Below are positions 47,201 through 58,216 of a stretch of 64,000 nt of DNA, one piece after another. Source of the stretch: Garcia nutans. Its lineage: Eukaryota; Streptophyta; Magnoliopsida; Malpighiales; Euphorbiaceae. The stretch covers positions 42,157,501 to 42,221,500 of the forward strand of contig CANTUV010000008.1 of assembly GCA_947685225.1 (NCBI GenBank), in the 5' to 3' direction. Each line of letters begins with the position of its first letter. Positions within the stretch are counted from its first letter, which is position 1. Under the pieces are notes generated by a model. That model searched no databases. It had not been told where the DNA came from and was given only the letters and a program-made list of their open reading frames with translations. The translations under genes and the position numbers were made by a program.

Positions 47201-48731
47201 ACACTAAAAAGACATAGAAGAGGGGGGAAAAGACTTGGCAGTGGAGGAACGATCGGACTGGACTTTGAAAAAAGAAGATTAACAGGAGAAAATCAGACTT
47301 GGAAGACTAGAACTTTGAATTTAGGACTTCAGATTTTGAAAAGAGCAATAAGCAAGCAATTCAACAATTTATCAAAGGCAGCAATCTTGCCTTTGTCCTT
47401 GTTCTTCCAAGAAGCAATTTTTGGTGGAACCAACGAACGGAGGTTTAAATCTCTAATCTCTTTTTGTTTTATTTTCTTACAGTAGCTTTGTTTCTTTGAT
47501 TTCTAAGAATATACACACAAAACCTTCATCTATAAACATATAGTAACATTGATCTTCTTTTCAATAACATAAGTGATTTCTTCTGTTTCTTCTAAACCTT
47601 AGTACCCTAATTTATTTCTTCTAAATCTTAAAACCCTAATTTGTTTCTTTTGTTTTCTAAAAACCTTAAATCGTTCCTTCTATTTCAAAAAACCCTAAAA
47701 ATACTTTTCTGTTTCTTCTAAAGCTCAAAAACCCTAAATTTTTCCTTTTTCCAAAAGCCCTAAAAAATACTTTTCTATTTCCAAAACCCTTAAATAGTTT
47801 TGCCTATTTCCAAAAACTTTATGAAACTCTAATCCATACCAAATTTTCAAAACCTTTACAGTAGGTTAAACAAATAACAATAATATTACTAAAATTCCAA
47901 AACCCTAAAAATATTAATTAAAGAATTTTAAATAGAAACAGTAACCCTAATTTGTATCTTTACTTGCTTTATTTTTTAGATTTAATTATATAGTATATTA
48001 TATGCTTTGGTGGTTGATTTGTTTAATTTCAATGCTTGATTTATTTAATTTATCATAGATGAATGCTTACTTTCTATTTTGATTGATATTTAATATCTTT
48101 GATGAATGATTTATTTATGATGAATGGTTATTTGCTTTTATCGATTTATTTTGAATTTCAAATGTTGTAAAGAGGTATGTTTTCACTTTGTGGGTACCTC
48201 ATTAATTAAATATCATGTAATTTAAATTGCTTTTATATTTTAGACCAATGTAAAGGATGTGTTTCTACCTTATGGTGGGTGTCCTAATTAGCTTAGACAT
48301 GGATTATGTAAGGGCATGTTTCCATCTTCGGATGGGTGTCCATTTATTTGCTTCGCTTGGACATTATTTTGATTTTAATATAACGATGCTTTATTGCAAT
48401 TGTTGTGTGTAATATGGATAATATTATTATATTTAAGAATTTTATAATATTAAGACCTGTAAAGGAGGCCGGTTCCAATGAACCGGGTGTTGTGGGGGTG
48501 TTGGGCCATTTCTCACCTTCCCTACACGTACCCAACTTTCCGAACTCCTTAGGGGGTTGGGAATTCCTTAGGAATTGAGTCATCCACCCATTTCTTTTTC
48601 CTGGCCCGTCTGGGTGGCGACTCCATTTTCTCCGAGCTTAGGTCTGTGTTCTCTAAGGCCCCGAGCCTAAACAGTGCCGAAGTCGCAAGAACCATTCCAC
48701 CGGGAGTGGGGGCAAAAATTCCCACTCACAG

Positions 48732-48750
48732 TGGCGACTCCACTAGGGAT
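48732..48750 (+). other. Primer-binding site of E3
   Basis: TGGCGACTCCACTAGGGAT one base after the LTR end. Fits a tRNA-Arg 3' end, as reported for TAT/Ogre elements (identity from memory). Confidence 0.87.
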
Positions 48751-49776
48751 AAGAGAAGTTGATTCTGTTGGTCTTTATATTATTCTATTCTTTCTTATAA
48801 TGATATTATCCATTGCATCATTTAGATTGCATCGTGTGCATGAGTTAGGACGCCCGTATTACCCGTGTTGTGTTATGTGAGGGATACCATGCTTTCACTC
48901 AAGGTATAAAGATCGAGCATGGAATAACCACTCATAGCCTCGTACCATTTGGTATATACTTGCTATGGGAACCTAAGCCTTTTAACCCAAAGACTAAAGC
49001 TCATGTAATTGGCCTAGTTACTTTCCTTAGGTTTTAACCTAAATGCATATTGTTTGACTATGGTTAATTTATCTTGGTTTAAATCATGGCTTATTTGGTT
49101 TTTTCTTTTTCTAATATGACCTAAGTACATTGTAAGCTCAAAATAAATTTTTTCTTTAAAGTCCAAAAGGCCAAAGTTATTTTTAAAACTTTTCAAGATG
49201 GTCTTTGGACATAAGACTTTTCTAAAAACAAATCAAAAATTCTTTTGCTCATAACCCAAATACTAAGCACAAAATCCATTTTTTCTAAAATCTTTTTACA
49301 ATGGGCTTAGAAATAAAATTATTTTTATCCAACCTTTTCTTACAAAGAGCTTGCAAATTATTTAGGTCAATTACGAAATACCAAAAATCAATTGTGAGCC
49401 TAGTTTAAACTAAGAGTTATTAATCATGGGCTTGTTTTTGGCATGAATCATTAGTTACTTTTTCAAGTGAGAAATCTATTTATAATAAACCTCTTAATTT
49501 AGTTTTAATCCAATATACCATAAAAGCAACTTTAGTTGGATAAATGGATTAAAACCTAATTAATGGGAATTATCATAAATTGATCTCCAATTTTGAAAAT
49601 ATAACTATTGGTTGAAACGTCCGAGGGAAATATTCGAAAACAAGATACCCCATGTTGGTATTTTGTTAACCATATACCTAGGAAAAGAGACTCGCCATTC
49701 GTGTGTGGATGTTATAAGGTTGGAAGGAACATCCTAATTATCTTTCTTTGTTGATTGTTTATGCATAAATGCATAC
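48751..49776 (+). other. Untranslated leader of E3
   Basis: About 1 kb between PBS and gag with no long frame, homologous in reverse to the leaders of E1 and E0. The conserved GAGACTCGCCATTCGTGTGT stretch near 49690 is retained. Absence of an ORF here separates E3 from Ogre elements, which carry ORF1 before gag. Confidence 0.8.
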
Positions 49777-51067
49777 ATGCATACATTTGCATCTCATATC
49801 ATTGATCCTTTCTGGCTCACAGCCCTGGATTATGACAGTTCAAAAGCTTACAACAATTCGACTTATGCCGAAAGCGAATAATCTAGCAATGACTCAATCA
49901 CTTGCTCACCAAAAGCAATGGAGCCCGAACAAATTCAAAGAATGGTGGATGATGCCTTCAATACCAAGATGGAAGAAATAAAAGAGGCCATGGTCGAGAC
50001 CGTGAAGAACCAATTGGCTGCAATTTTAAGAAATAATGCCGAAGCGTCTGCTAGCTCCAAGAAGCCAAAGGATAAAGGGAAGGCTAACGTTGGTGAAGTA
50101 GCTTTTGATGATGATAAGGTGATCATTGATGATGATGATTGGGCTCAATACTACCAAGATCCTCAAGACAAAAAGGAGCCGAAGGTTGTTGAGAAGGCAA
50201 CATTGAAAAGACCGAGACGTCTGATGTTGAGAAGATGATTGCTGATTTAAAAAAGAAATTTGAGAAGAAGTTGAAAACTGAAGAAATTTCTGAAGTTGAC
50301 AAATTATTTGAGCTAGACGAAGAAGTTCGGTACAAATTCAAGATGCCATCCTTTGCTAGATACAATGTTACTAGAAATCCTCATCTCCATGTGAAACATC
50401 ACTACCATGCAGTCTGCCCGAGCTACTAAAGCTCAAACTCTGAGATATTTCATACTCTCATTGGACCCTGTTGTCCAAAATTGGTTCAATACTTTAGAGG
50501 AAAGTACTCAAAAAGATTAGGACATGTTGTACAAGGCTTTCATTCAGCAATATGGGTATAATGTCGAGCTGGAAGTTACCTTAATGGAAGTAGAGTCCAT
50601 TAGACAAAGGCCAAATGAGAATTTTGTGGACTATGTGAAAAGATGGAGAAACAAGGCCGCTTTGCTCAAGAAGAGGCCCGATGAATCCGATCAAATAAGG
50701 ATGATTGTAAGAGGGGAGTTGCCTAGTCTTCATGAGAGGATGTCTCATACACTCATAAGTGATTTCAAAGACCTTCTCCAAGCTGGTTTGCAAATTGAAG
50801 AATGGGAGAGAGAGAAGAACCATTTTTCAACAAGAAGGAACGAGAAAGGAAACTATCAATCTGGTAGCCAAAGCATGCAAAAGGTAGTAGGTGTTAACGC
50901 TACTAGCCAAGGAACAAGGAGACAGTTTTTGGAATTGGGGAAACCGATGTCTTGGGTTCTCAATAAGCTTAAAAAAAAAGGGATTGCTACAACCCTTAAA
51001 TCCTCGTCCTTTGCCTAATCCTCTCCCACCTAATTTTGACACTAAATTATTTTGTTAGTTTCATCAA
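49777..51067 (+). pseudogene. gag: gag of E3, broken
   Basis: The likely start is ATG at 49777 (MHTFASHIID), the same start context as in E1. A TAA follows after about 33 codons. Frame 1 continues to 50238 (a coil-rich, lysine/glutamate-rich segment), a frameshift leads to 50235-50429, and a 5-bp deletion near 50396 is visible against E1. A TAG at 50518-50520 stands where unit A has TGG. Segment 50524-51018 carries GYNVELEVTLMEVESIRQ and YVKRWRNKAALLKKRP, the C-terminal capsid part. Another frameshift precedes the protease frame. No CCHC knuckle was seen. Gag would assemble particles in the cytoplasm. Confidence 0.88.
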
Positions 51068-52849
51068 ATGCAAGGGAATGACACAGATAGATGTGTGAGG
51101 TTGAGACATGAGATCCAAAATCTAATTGATAGTGGGAAGCTGCCCGAGCCCAATAAGCCAAACACCAAAGACAACCCATTACCGAAGTTCAATAGAGTAC
51201 CACCACCGGCAACCTTCATGATTGGAGGAGGTTTGCATGAAGATTTTGTCATGTCTTCTTTTCAAGATGTGGGTGGAGAAGCAACCAAAGAAGAAGAGGT
51301 ATTTGGCAAAATTAAACAAGCTATGGTGGGTAAAGAAGTAACAATTTGTGTTGTCAATGGGTTTTGGGATTCAAGTGATAGTGATGATGATCTTGTATCC
51401 AAGAAGGAGGAATGGATTTGGTCCGAGCCCAAAGAAGATGAAGTAATGAACACTAGATCCGGTAAGCCTTATGCAAGGCCACCACCTAAGGAGGTAGAAA
51501 CTAATAAGGGAAAGGAAGTTGAAGTAGGAAATAAAGAAGAGGAAGATGATGCTGTGCTCAAGCAATTGAAAAGAACCCAAGCAAGTGTTAGCATTTGGGA
51601 CTTATTAGCTACTTCTAAAAAGCACCGAGAAACTATAGCCAAAGCCTTAGCTAGCATGCCAATTTCTACCTCCACAACACCGAAGGAGCTGATCAACTTC
51701 ATAAAAATTAGAGGGGTAATGAAATGTGAAGAGGTTCAAGAGAAGAGTGAAGTTAATATGGGAGCGGTTTCTTTCTCAGATGTGGATTTACCGGAGGAGA
51801 GGAGAGACCACATTTGCCCTCTCTTTATCAAAATAGAAATCAAAGGGAAAAGGACTCCATGTGTAATGATCGATGATGGGTCCGCTATAAATGTTTGTCC
51901 ACTTAAAATATTGGCAAAGCTAGCCATGTCAAGAAGGGATCTAAACCCGACCGAGGTGACCATTCGAGCTTATGACAATATTAAGAGACATGCTGAAGGA
52001 ACTTTTAAAGCTGCTGTCAAGGTTGGTCCAATTGAATCTATTGTTGATTTTGTTGTTTTGGACATACATATGACCTTTGCCTTATTATTGGGACAACCAT
52101 GGTTTCATCCTCTTGTTGGAGTTCCTTCCACCCTTCATCAAAAGATTAAGTTCCCTAACGGAGATGAGACAGTGGCCATCGAGGCCGAAGATAATGAGAT
52201 TGTTAACGCTCTAATGATTAAGAGACCTCTCAATGGTTTTCAGTTAGCTGCAGTTTCTGATGATGAAGTAGTGGACTCCAAAGTCTTGAATATGATGAAG
52301 AGCATGAACTACCTTCCCGGAGCTGGCCTTGGAAAGGGTAAGGCCGGTTTAACAAAACTGCCAGATTTTAGAACTCAAACTTCCAAGAAGGGGTTGGGAT
52401 ATGATGAAGCCAAAAATGTCCAGCCAATCATGTTCATGGGAAAGTTGATCCCGGGTTTTGAAATTTTTGCAGATGTAGCCGAGCTAGTGGAGCAAGCGAA
52501 GAAAGAGCTCACTCTACCAGCCAACAAAGAATCCAGTTCTGAAAAGAAGAAGGAAATTGTTCTGAAAGACGAGAAGACTTCAAAGGAGATTGCTGCCCTG
52601 GTTGAAGAAAAGTTTGAAGACATCCTGCCTTATGATTTTGAGAACAATGATTTTGATTTTGATTTTAATTTGTCTAATTTGTATGAGGATGAGGATGTTT
52701 TCTTTTCCAAAATGAATGCAATAAAGTCTGATTTTGTTTACTTGTGTGATGTTTCTCATGATGGTTGCATACATTCAAATAGCAGTTACATGAGCATCTT
52801 TAATATTAATTCTGTTAACACACAATCATTAAATTTGGAAACAATCTAA
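51068..52849 (+). CDS. pro: E3 gag C-terminus, aspartic protease and G-patch region (593 codons open)
   Basis: The longest intact frame in the window. Residues 1-60 match the gag tail of E1 (LRHEIQNLIDSGKLPEP). A retropepsin domain lies around 245-355, with the active-site motif MIDDGSAINVCP (DDG at 269-271) and LLLGQPWFHP at the distal end. Residues about 409-450 form a G-patch-like motif (MNYLPGAGLGKGKAGL, then GLGYDEA). The last 150 residues are charged and acidic. The protease would cut the polyprotein. The ATG at 51068 is an internal Met of the gag-pro reading frame, not a proven start. The TAA at 52847 is followed by RT sequence in another frame. Confidence 0.9.
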   Translation: MQGNDTDRCVRLRHEIQNLIDSGKLPEPNKPNTKDNPLPKFNRVPPPATFMIGGGLHEDFVMSSFQDVGGEATKEEEVFGKIKQAMVGKEVTICVVNGFWDSSDSDDDLVSKKEEWIWSEPKEDEVMNTRSGKPYARPPPKEVETNKGKEVEVGNKEEEDDAVLKQLKRTQASVSIWDLLATSKKHRETIAKALASMPISTSTTPKELINFIKIRGVMKCEEVQEKSEVNMGAVSFSDVDLPEERRDHICPLFIKIEIKGKRTPCVMIDDGSAINVCPLKILAKLAMSRRDLNPTEVTIRAYDNIKRHAEGTFKAAVKVGPIESIVDFVVLDIHMTFALLLGQPWFHPLVGVPSTLHQKIKFPNGDETVAIEAEDNEIVNALMIKRPLNGFQLAAVSDDEVVDSKVLNMMKSMNYLPGAGLGKGKAGLTKLPDFRTQTSKKGLGYDEAKNVQPIMFMGKLIPGFEIFADVAELVEQAKKELTLPANKESSSEKKKEIVLKDEKTSKEIAALVEEKFEDILPYDFENNDFDFDFNLSNLYEDEDVFFSKMNAIKSDFVYLCDVSHDGCIHSNSSYMSIFNINSVNTQSLNLETI

Positions 52850-53013
52850 ATTCCTAAAAACATTAGCATAGCATCCGTCCTTACTCCTGATGAGAGAGAA
52901 AGAGATTTGAAAAAATATTCAAAAAATATGAAGAAGTGTTTGCTTGGTCTTATGAGGATATGCTTGGAATAGATTGAGACATAGCCAAACATCTTATTCC
53001 TACTTACACTCAC
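52850..53013 (+). other. Junction between protease and RT frames of E3
   Basis: About 160 bp that separate the protease stop from the open RT frame. In frame 1 its end reads DIAKHLIPTYTHMKP, which runs into RT, after a TGA at about 52975-52977. A short frameshift lies inside. In Ogre elements an intron sits at this place; no clear splice pair was seen here, so simple decay is the safer reading. Confidence 0.6.
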
Positions 53014-54219
53014 ATGAAACCTGTCAAACAAAAGCTTAGGCGATTAAGACCTGAGTGGGCTGAATTGGTTAAAGAAGAGGTCACTAAACAAATACAAGTA
53101 AAGTTCCTTGAAGTGATAGAATATCCAGATTGGCTAGCCAACATTGTACCTATGCTAAAGAAAGATGGAAGAATAAGGGTCTGTGTGGAATATATAGATT
53201 TAGATAAGGCTTCCCCTAAAGATGATTTTCCTTTACCTCATATAGATGTTCTCATTGATAGTGCATCCTCTAGTGTGCTACACTCGTTTGTAGATGGATT
53301 TTTTGGATACAATCAAGTGTTAATGGCCCAAGAGGATAAAGCCAAAACTGCTTTTATTACTACATGGGGTATATTTTGTTATAGGGTGATGCTGTTCGGC
53401 TTAAAGAATGCTGGAGCAACCTACCAAAGGATGGCCACCACACTATTTCATGACATGATGCATAAAGAAGTTGAAGTATATGTTGATGATATGATGGTGA
53501 AATCGGACACAAGGGAACAACACTTCCAAAACTTAGAATTATTCTTCAATAGAGCATTGAAATATAAGCTAAGATTAAACCCAAAGAAGTATGTGTTTGA
53601 TGTTACCTCAGATAAATTATTGGGACATGTGATTGGTCCGAATGGCATTGAGATTGATCCTGAAAAAGTTAAAGTAATCAGGGATATGCCAGCCCCAAAG
53701 ATGGAGAGAGAAGTCCTTGGATTCATTGGTAAATTACAATACATTAGCAGATTTATAGCAAAGCTCACAACAATCTGTGAGCCTATCTTCAAATTACTTA
53801 AAAAGAATCAGCCGGTCATATGGAATGAAGAGTGTCAAAAGGCCTTTGAGCGAATAAAAGAATATTTGTTGAATCCACCTATTTTAAAACCACCAAAACT
53901 CGGCAAACCTCTATTACTATACTTAGCAGTAGAAGAAGAGTCAATAGGAGCCAAGCTAGCCCAAGCAGATGAGTCAGGGGTTGAGCATGCAGTTTACTAT
54001 TTGAGTAGAAAGCTCCTACCTTATGAAATTAAGTATAGTATCATTGAAAAGACCTGTATAGCCGTGGTTTGGTCTTCTAAGAAGTTGCGGCATTACTTTC
54101 AATCGTATAGTGTGCAAGCAATTTCCAGGTTGGATCCAATGAAGTACTTAAGGGAGACACCCTCTTTGATTGGGAAGTATGGTCGATGGTTGATAATATT
54201 AGAAGAATTTGAGATTTAA
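53014..54219 (+). pseudogene. pol: E3 reverse transcriptase and gypsy-type RNase H
   Basis: 401 open codons. The RT core has DGRIRVCVEYIDLDKASPKD, DGFFGYNQV and LFGLKNAGATYQRM. The catalytic motif is YVDDMMVKS (Y156, D158, D159). The connection and gypsy RNase H follow (LLLYLAVEEESIGAKLAQ, then VYYLSRKLL and EKTCIAVVWSSKKLRHYF). The frame stops at a TAA (54217-54219) in EFEI-stop-YVTRKTIKGR, where related elements have a Gln (inferred CAA to TAA). The same frame then continues into the second RNase H. RT copies element RNA into DNA in the particle. Confidence 0.92.
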
Positions 54220-54249
54220 TATGTAACCAGGAAAACAATCAAAGGTAGA

Positions 54250-55218
54250 GTGGTGGCAGAATTCCAGGCCCAACAACCATTACCAGATAGCGAAGAGGTA
54301 GTCTTGGAATTTCCGGATGAACATTTAAAGGCAATTAAAGTACAAGGGTGGAAAATGTATTTTGATGGAGCAGTAAATGGGAAAGGAGCAGGTTTGGGAG
54401 TCATACTAGAATCGCCTGAAGGGGAACTTATCCCTTTAGCCAAAAAGTTGAAATTTAGGGCAACCAATAATATGGTGGAATACGAAGCTTACATCTTTTG
54501 TTTAGAAACCTTAATGATTATGAAGGTGGATAAGGTGGAAGTTTTTGGCGACTCATTACTAGTAGTATCCCAAGTAAATGGAGAGTGGGAGTTGAACGAA
54601 GAAAAATTAAAACCATACCACCATTACTTGACCATGATGAAGAAGAACTTTAAGGAGTGTAGATTTATACATCTATCAAGAGAAGAAAATCAGATGGTTG
54701 ATGCCCTAGCCACATTGGCTTCGGTATGGGAAAATCCTGTCAGTTTATTCCTTAAGCCTCTGATTTTGACCAGTTCATCAACTCCTTGCCATGAATATGA
54801 GACAATCATAGAAATTGATATAGCCCATGATGTGTGGTATGATACTATAAGGCAATTTTTGGAGGAAAGAGAATACCCATCGAGGGCAACAAAGAAAGAA
54901 AGAAGAGCCATAAGGCGGTGGTCTTTGCAATATGTCACATTCCATGGGGAGTTATATCAAAGATGGCCTGAAGGGGTGCATTTAAGATGTTTAAGAAAGC
55001 CTGAAGTGGAGCGTATCATGTCAGAAATACATGCCGGAAGTTGCGGTCCACACATGAGTGGTTTGGCCCTAGTTAAGAAGATTACTCGACAAGGTTACTA
55101 CTGGTTGACCATGGAGAGAGATTGTATTGAGTTCGTAAAGAAGTGCCAACATTGTCAGATGTATGGTAACTTGAATCACATGCCTCATAAAGAATTGCAT
55201 TCTATGTCTTCACCCTAG
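54250..55218 (+). pseudogene. pol: E3 second (archaeal-type) RNase H and integrase zinc domain
   Basis: 322 open codons in the same frame as RT. Residues about 33-160 are a second RNase H with all four acidic positions: D39 (WKMYFDGAVNG), E77 (NNMVEYEAY), D101 (FGDSLLVVSQ) and D151 (NQMVDALA). Residues about 250-305 are the integrase HHCC domain: H261, H268, C299, C302. The frame ends in TAG (55216-55218) after HSMSSP, where a Trp is expected. The dual RNase H is a hallmark of the TAT lineage; the extra copy is thought to restore RNase H function (family knowledge). Confidence 0.92.
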
Positions 55219-56074
55219 CCTTTGCCACTTGGGGTATCGACATTATAGGAGAGATACATCCGACAGCCTCAAATGGTCACCGTTTCATTGTAGTAGCAGT
55301 AGATTATTTTTCAAAATGGGTCGAAGCCGAATCCTTCAACAAACTGGGTGCAAGTCAAATGGCTAGATTTATTGAAAAGAACCTCATCTGCAGATATGGG
55401 GTCCCGCACAGTGTGATATCAGACAATGGGGTATAGTTTCAAGGAGCAGTTAAGGATTTATTCTCGAAGTACTGAATCCATCATCAGAGATCCTCTCCTT
55501 ATAGACCAAAGGCTAATGGTGCAGTAGAAGCAACAAATAAGACAATTAAGAAAATTCTATCCAAGATGACCAAGACTTACAGGGATTGGTCAGAGATGCT
55601 TCCCTTTGTTTATGGGGATATAGGACAAGTGTATGAATAACTACTGGAATGACACCGTTCTCTTTAGTTTATGGGATGGAAGCAGTGTTGCCAATTGAAA
55701 TTGAGATCAAGTCATTAAGAGTGGTCTTGGAAGATGTACCTGCAATGGAATGGGAAGCAATCAGATACACACAGTTAGCTTTACTTGAGGAGAGAAGGTT
55801 AAAGGCACTGTATCAGCACCAACTGTATCAAAAGAAGATAGCTCGGGCCTACAATAGAAGGGTTAAGATCAGAAAACTCAGAGTCGGAGATTTGGTGTTG
55901 AAGCAATGTAAGCCTAATGTATCTTATCTGAGAGGGAAGTTTAGGCCTAGCTGGGAAGGGCCATATGTTGTGAAACAAGTCATGAATAAGGGTGCAGTGA
56001 AGTTATCAGACATGGATAGGAATGAGTTTAGTGAGCCAGTGAACATTGACAGGTTAAAGAGGTTTTATGTATAA
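55219..56074 (+). pseudogene. pol: E3 integrase catalytic core and C-terminus, broken
   Basis: After a 1-base shift the core runs in another frame: WGIDIIGEIHP with the first D codon at 55239, VISDNG with D at 55422, and NGAVEATNK with E at 55527 (34 residues between the second D and E). Stops occur at about 55434 (TAG after DNGV) and 55473 (TGA). A frameshift precedes 55649-56074, which is open and gives MTPFSLVYGMEAVLPIE and the SYLRGKFRPSWEGPYVV module up to a TAA. All three catalytic residues survive, but the frame does not. The integrase would join element DNA to the chromosome. Confidence 0.9.
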
Positions 56075-56104
56075 AAAATAGAAGAAAAAAAATAAAATAA
56101 TAAA

Positions 56105-57215
56105 AAGAGCTCGCTAGGTTGAAAACCCAAAAAGAGTGGCCTAGGCAAAAGTTAGAGCAGTCTGCTAGTTCCGAAAACCCGAAAGGGCGGGCTAGGCAAC
56201 AATTAGGGCTAAATAAGAGAAAATCATCAATTAGAAAACCCGAAAGGGCTAGTTGGAAATAGGAGTAATCTTGTGTATGCTGGCTTTATGTTTGGTTGTT
56301 CCCCAATTTAATAAAATAGAATTAATGTTAAAGTTGTTCTATGTGCACTGTTATAAGTATTTGACCAGATATGGATGAAATAAATAAACACAATAGCAAA
56401 AGGTGATGACAAATTATAAATGGAAAAGAAGCATTTTTATTACTTTAATTATTTTTCATCCTAACAATACACTTTCTGAACTGACAAATGTAAAATCTAT
56501 GGCAGACGATAAGTGTAACGTGCAGGCCAGCTTTGCCTCAGCCGATCCAAGTGGGCTTCAGTCAAGCAAGGCATGTCTAAATCAGGAGTAAAGTTAGAAT
56601 CACGAGGCTTAGCTCCTTACTGACGGCCAAGTTGGCAAGGATCATAGCATGTACCTTGAAAAAGAGCAGCAAGGGGAACATACATCAAGTATGTTCGCAT
56701 GGTGATACGAGAAATCTTCCACCAAGGTACCAACCAATGAATGTTGACTTCAGCCCGTGAGTAGATCCAGTCAACCCAGTTAGCAAAATGAAGAAGCAGG
56801 ATGGAGTAGTTTCCTAGCTAAATGATGTCGTGGTAGATATTTGGCAAAATCTATGGATGGAGTATCAAGCAAGCAGAGACACTCCTGAAGCCAAATCTGT
56901 GAGGAAAGAATTAAATTAAAAAAAAAGAGGTCCGCTAAGTTGAAAACCCGCAAGGGCAGCTTAGGCAAAAATCAGGACAGCTCGCTAACTCTAAAAACTC
57001 ACATGGGCAGACTAGGCAAAAATTAGAGCAATATAAAAAATATATAATAAAAAAGGGGTCCACTAAGTTGAAAACCCATAAGGGTAGCTTAGGCAAAAAT
57101 TAGGATAGCTCGCTAGCTCCGAAAACCCACATGGGTAGACTAGGCAAAAATTAGAGCAATAAAGAAAAGAAGAAAATAAAACCTAAATTGAAAACCTGAA
57201 AGGGCAGTTTTGGTA
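56105..57215 (+). repeat. Dispersed repeat cluster after integrase in E3
   Basis: Seven or so copies of a unit of about 50-55 bp, GCTAGTTCCGAAAACCCGAA followed by GGGCnGRCTAGGCAAAAATTAG, grouped at 56105-56260, 56928-57030, 57055-57160 and 57185-57215. Part of the intervening DNA (56280-56900) is non-repetitive, without a recognised gene; a small frame at 56403-56591 is unsupported. The cluster separates pol from the antisense ORFs. Confidence 0.75.
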
Positions 57216-57259
57216 ATTACCTAAAGCAACAACGGACTCCTGGTCAGTCTCTTCGTCAA

Positions 57260-57838
57260 TCATGATTTAAGCTGGTCTAATCCAACTAAAGTCTCGACTA
57301 AGATCACAGGTATCGGCGACAAGCCTCCTTCCATTTGGTCCATAATATCCAATACTCATGGATCAATATTGCCATTAGAAGAAACAAGCAAGAATTGGCC
57401 AAGAAAGAAAAGACAAAGCATGTGTCCCCATGCCTTAGTAGGAGCCAAATGAGAGAGACAAAAATCAATCAAGGGAGCAAGTAGAATTTTCTCATCTCTC
57501 ATCAACTGAAGAACTCCGGGCTTTGAAATTTGAAATAACATCTGCATCTTCTGTTGAGTCTTGGAAATCAATATGGGTAATGCCATTTGTTGATTATTTG
57601 GATATCCAAGGATGGACTCAAATTCTTCGATCAAGGGACATATTTCAAGGCCATTAATTTTAAATGTCCTAGAATCCACATTCCAAAAAGAAGCCATGGC
57701 ATGTAAAAAGGAGTGGTCCAATTTAACATTTTGAAAGCACTTTAAAATATCAAGTTTTGACCAAGACATTTGCTTCCAGTGAATATCATCTATATTCTTA
57801 AATTGAGTTTTTATCTTCTTTAAATAAAGTTCGGTCAT
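57260..57838 (-). pseudogene. Antisense DUF7745-like ORF in E3
   Basis: On the strand opposite to pol, 160 codons are open from ATG at 57838 to a TGA at 57356-57358. The frame then goes on (VLDIMDQMEGG ... LVETLVGLDQLK) to 57260. Residues 51-80 contain FWNVDSRTFKINGLEICPLI and EEFESILGYP, which resemble the plant DUF7745 pattern (an F/W-D-P core, then C/A-P-T-I-E-E, then LLG-P), from memory. Function unknown. Extra ORFs in antisense orientation between int and the 3' LTR are known in TAT elements. Short matches at the same place in E1 and E2 show the ORF is ancestral here. Confidence 0.65.
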
Positions 57839-58216
57839 TGTTGAAGGATGAAGAAAAATTAAAATTGATAAAAGAAGTTTTTGGTTTCTGTATGAAATTA
57901 TGGCGTGAAGAGTAATTTATATAGTAGAAACATCCTTTTCCAAAATTGATAAGGAAAAGATCATAAGGAAAAAACATGAGACCGTGATGCATGAGGAAAA
58001 GAATTAGCGATAAAATTACTTTACTGTGTTACATTTGGCTTTGTAAGTGATGCTGTGTAAATATTGAAATATGAAAAAGAAAGTATAATAATTGTGGCGC
58101 AGTAATGATGATAAAAAAAAAGGAAAAAAAGAAGTTGAAGTAAAATAAACATTATATATTATCATTATTTTTTTATTGTACAATGTTTACTCAATTGATA
58201 CGATATTTATACATCA

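Larger units (their letters stand above)
46773..48730 (+). repeat. E3 5' LTR
   Basis: A 1,958-bp LTR from TGTAGATCC to ACTCACA. (AAT)n near 46890-46920, hairpin cluster at 46956-46998, TATA box at 47192-47200, and AAACCCTAA-type motifs at about 47600-47960. The last 300 bp (CCGGTTCCAATGAACCGGG and following) are the part best conserved among E0, E1, E2 and E3. Confidence 0.93.

Noticed and set aside
49769..49981. 70-codon frame at the start of E3 gag
   Set aside because: It is the alternative frame. The gag frame beginning at 49777 matches E1 on codon content and sequence.
52850..53013. Ogre-type intron between protease and RT
   Set aside because: The gap is only about 160 bp, no convincing donor/acceptor pair was found, and part of it still encodes the RT upstream segment.
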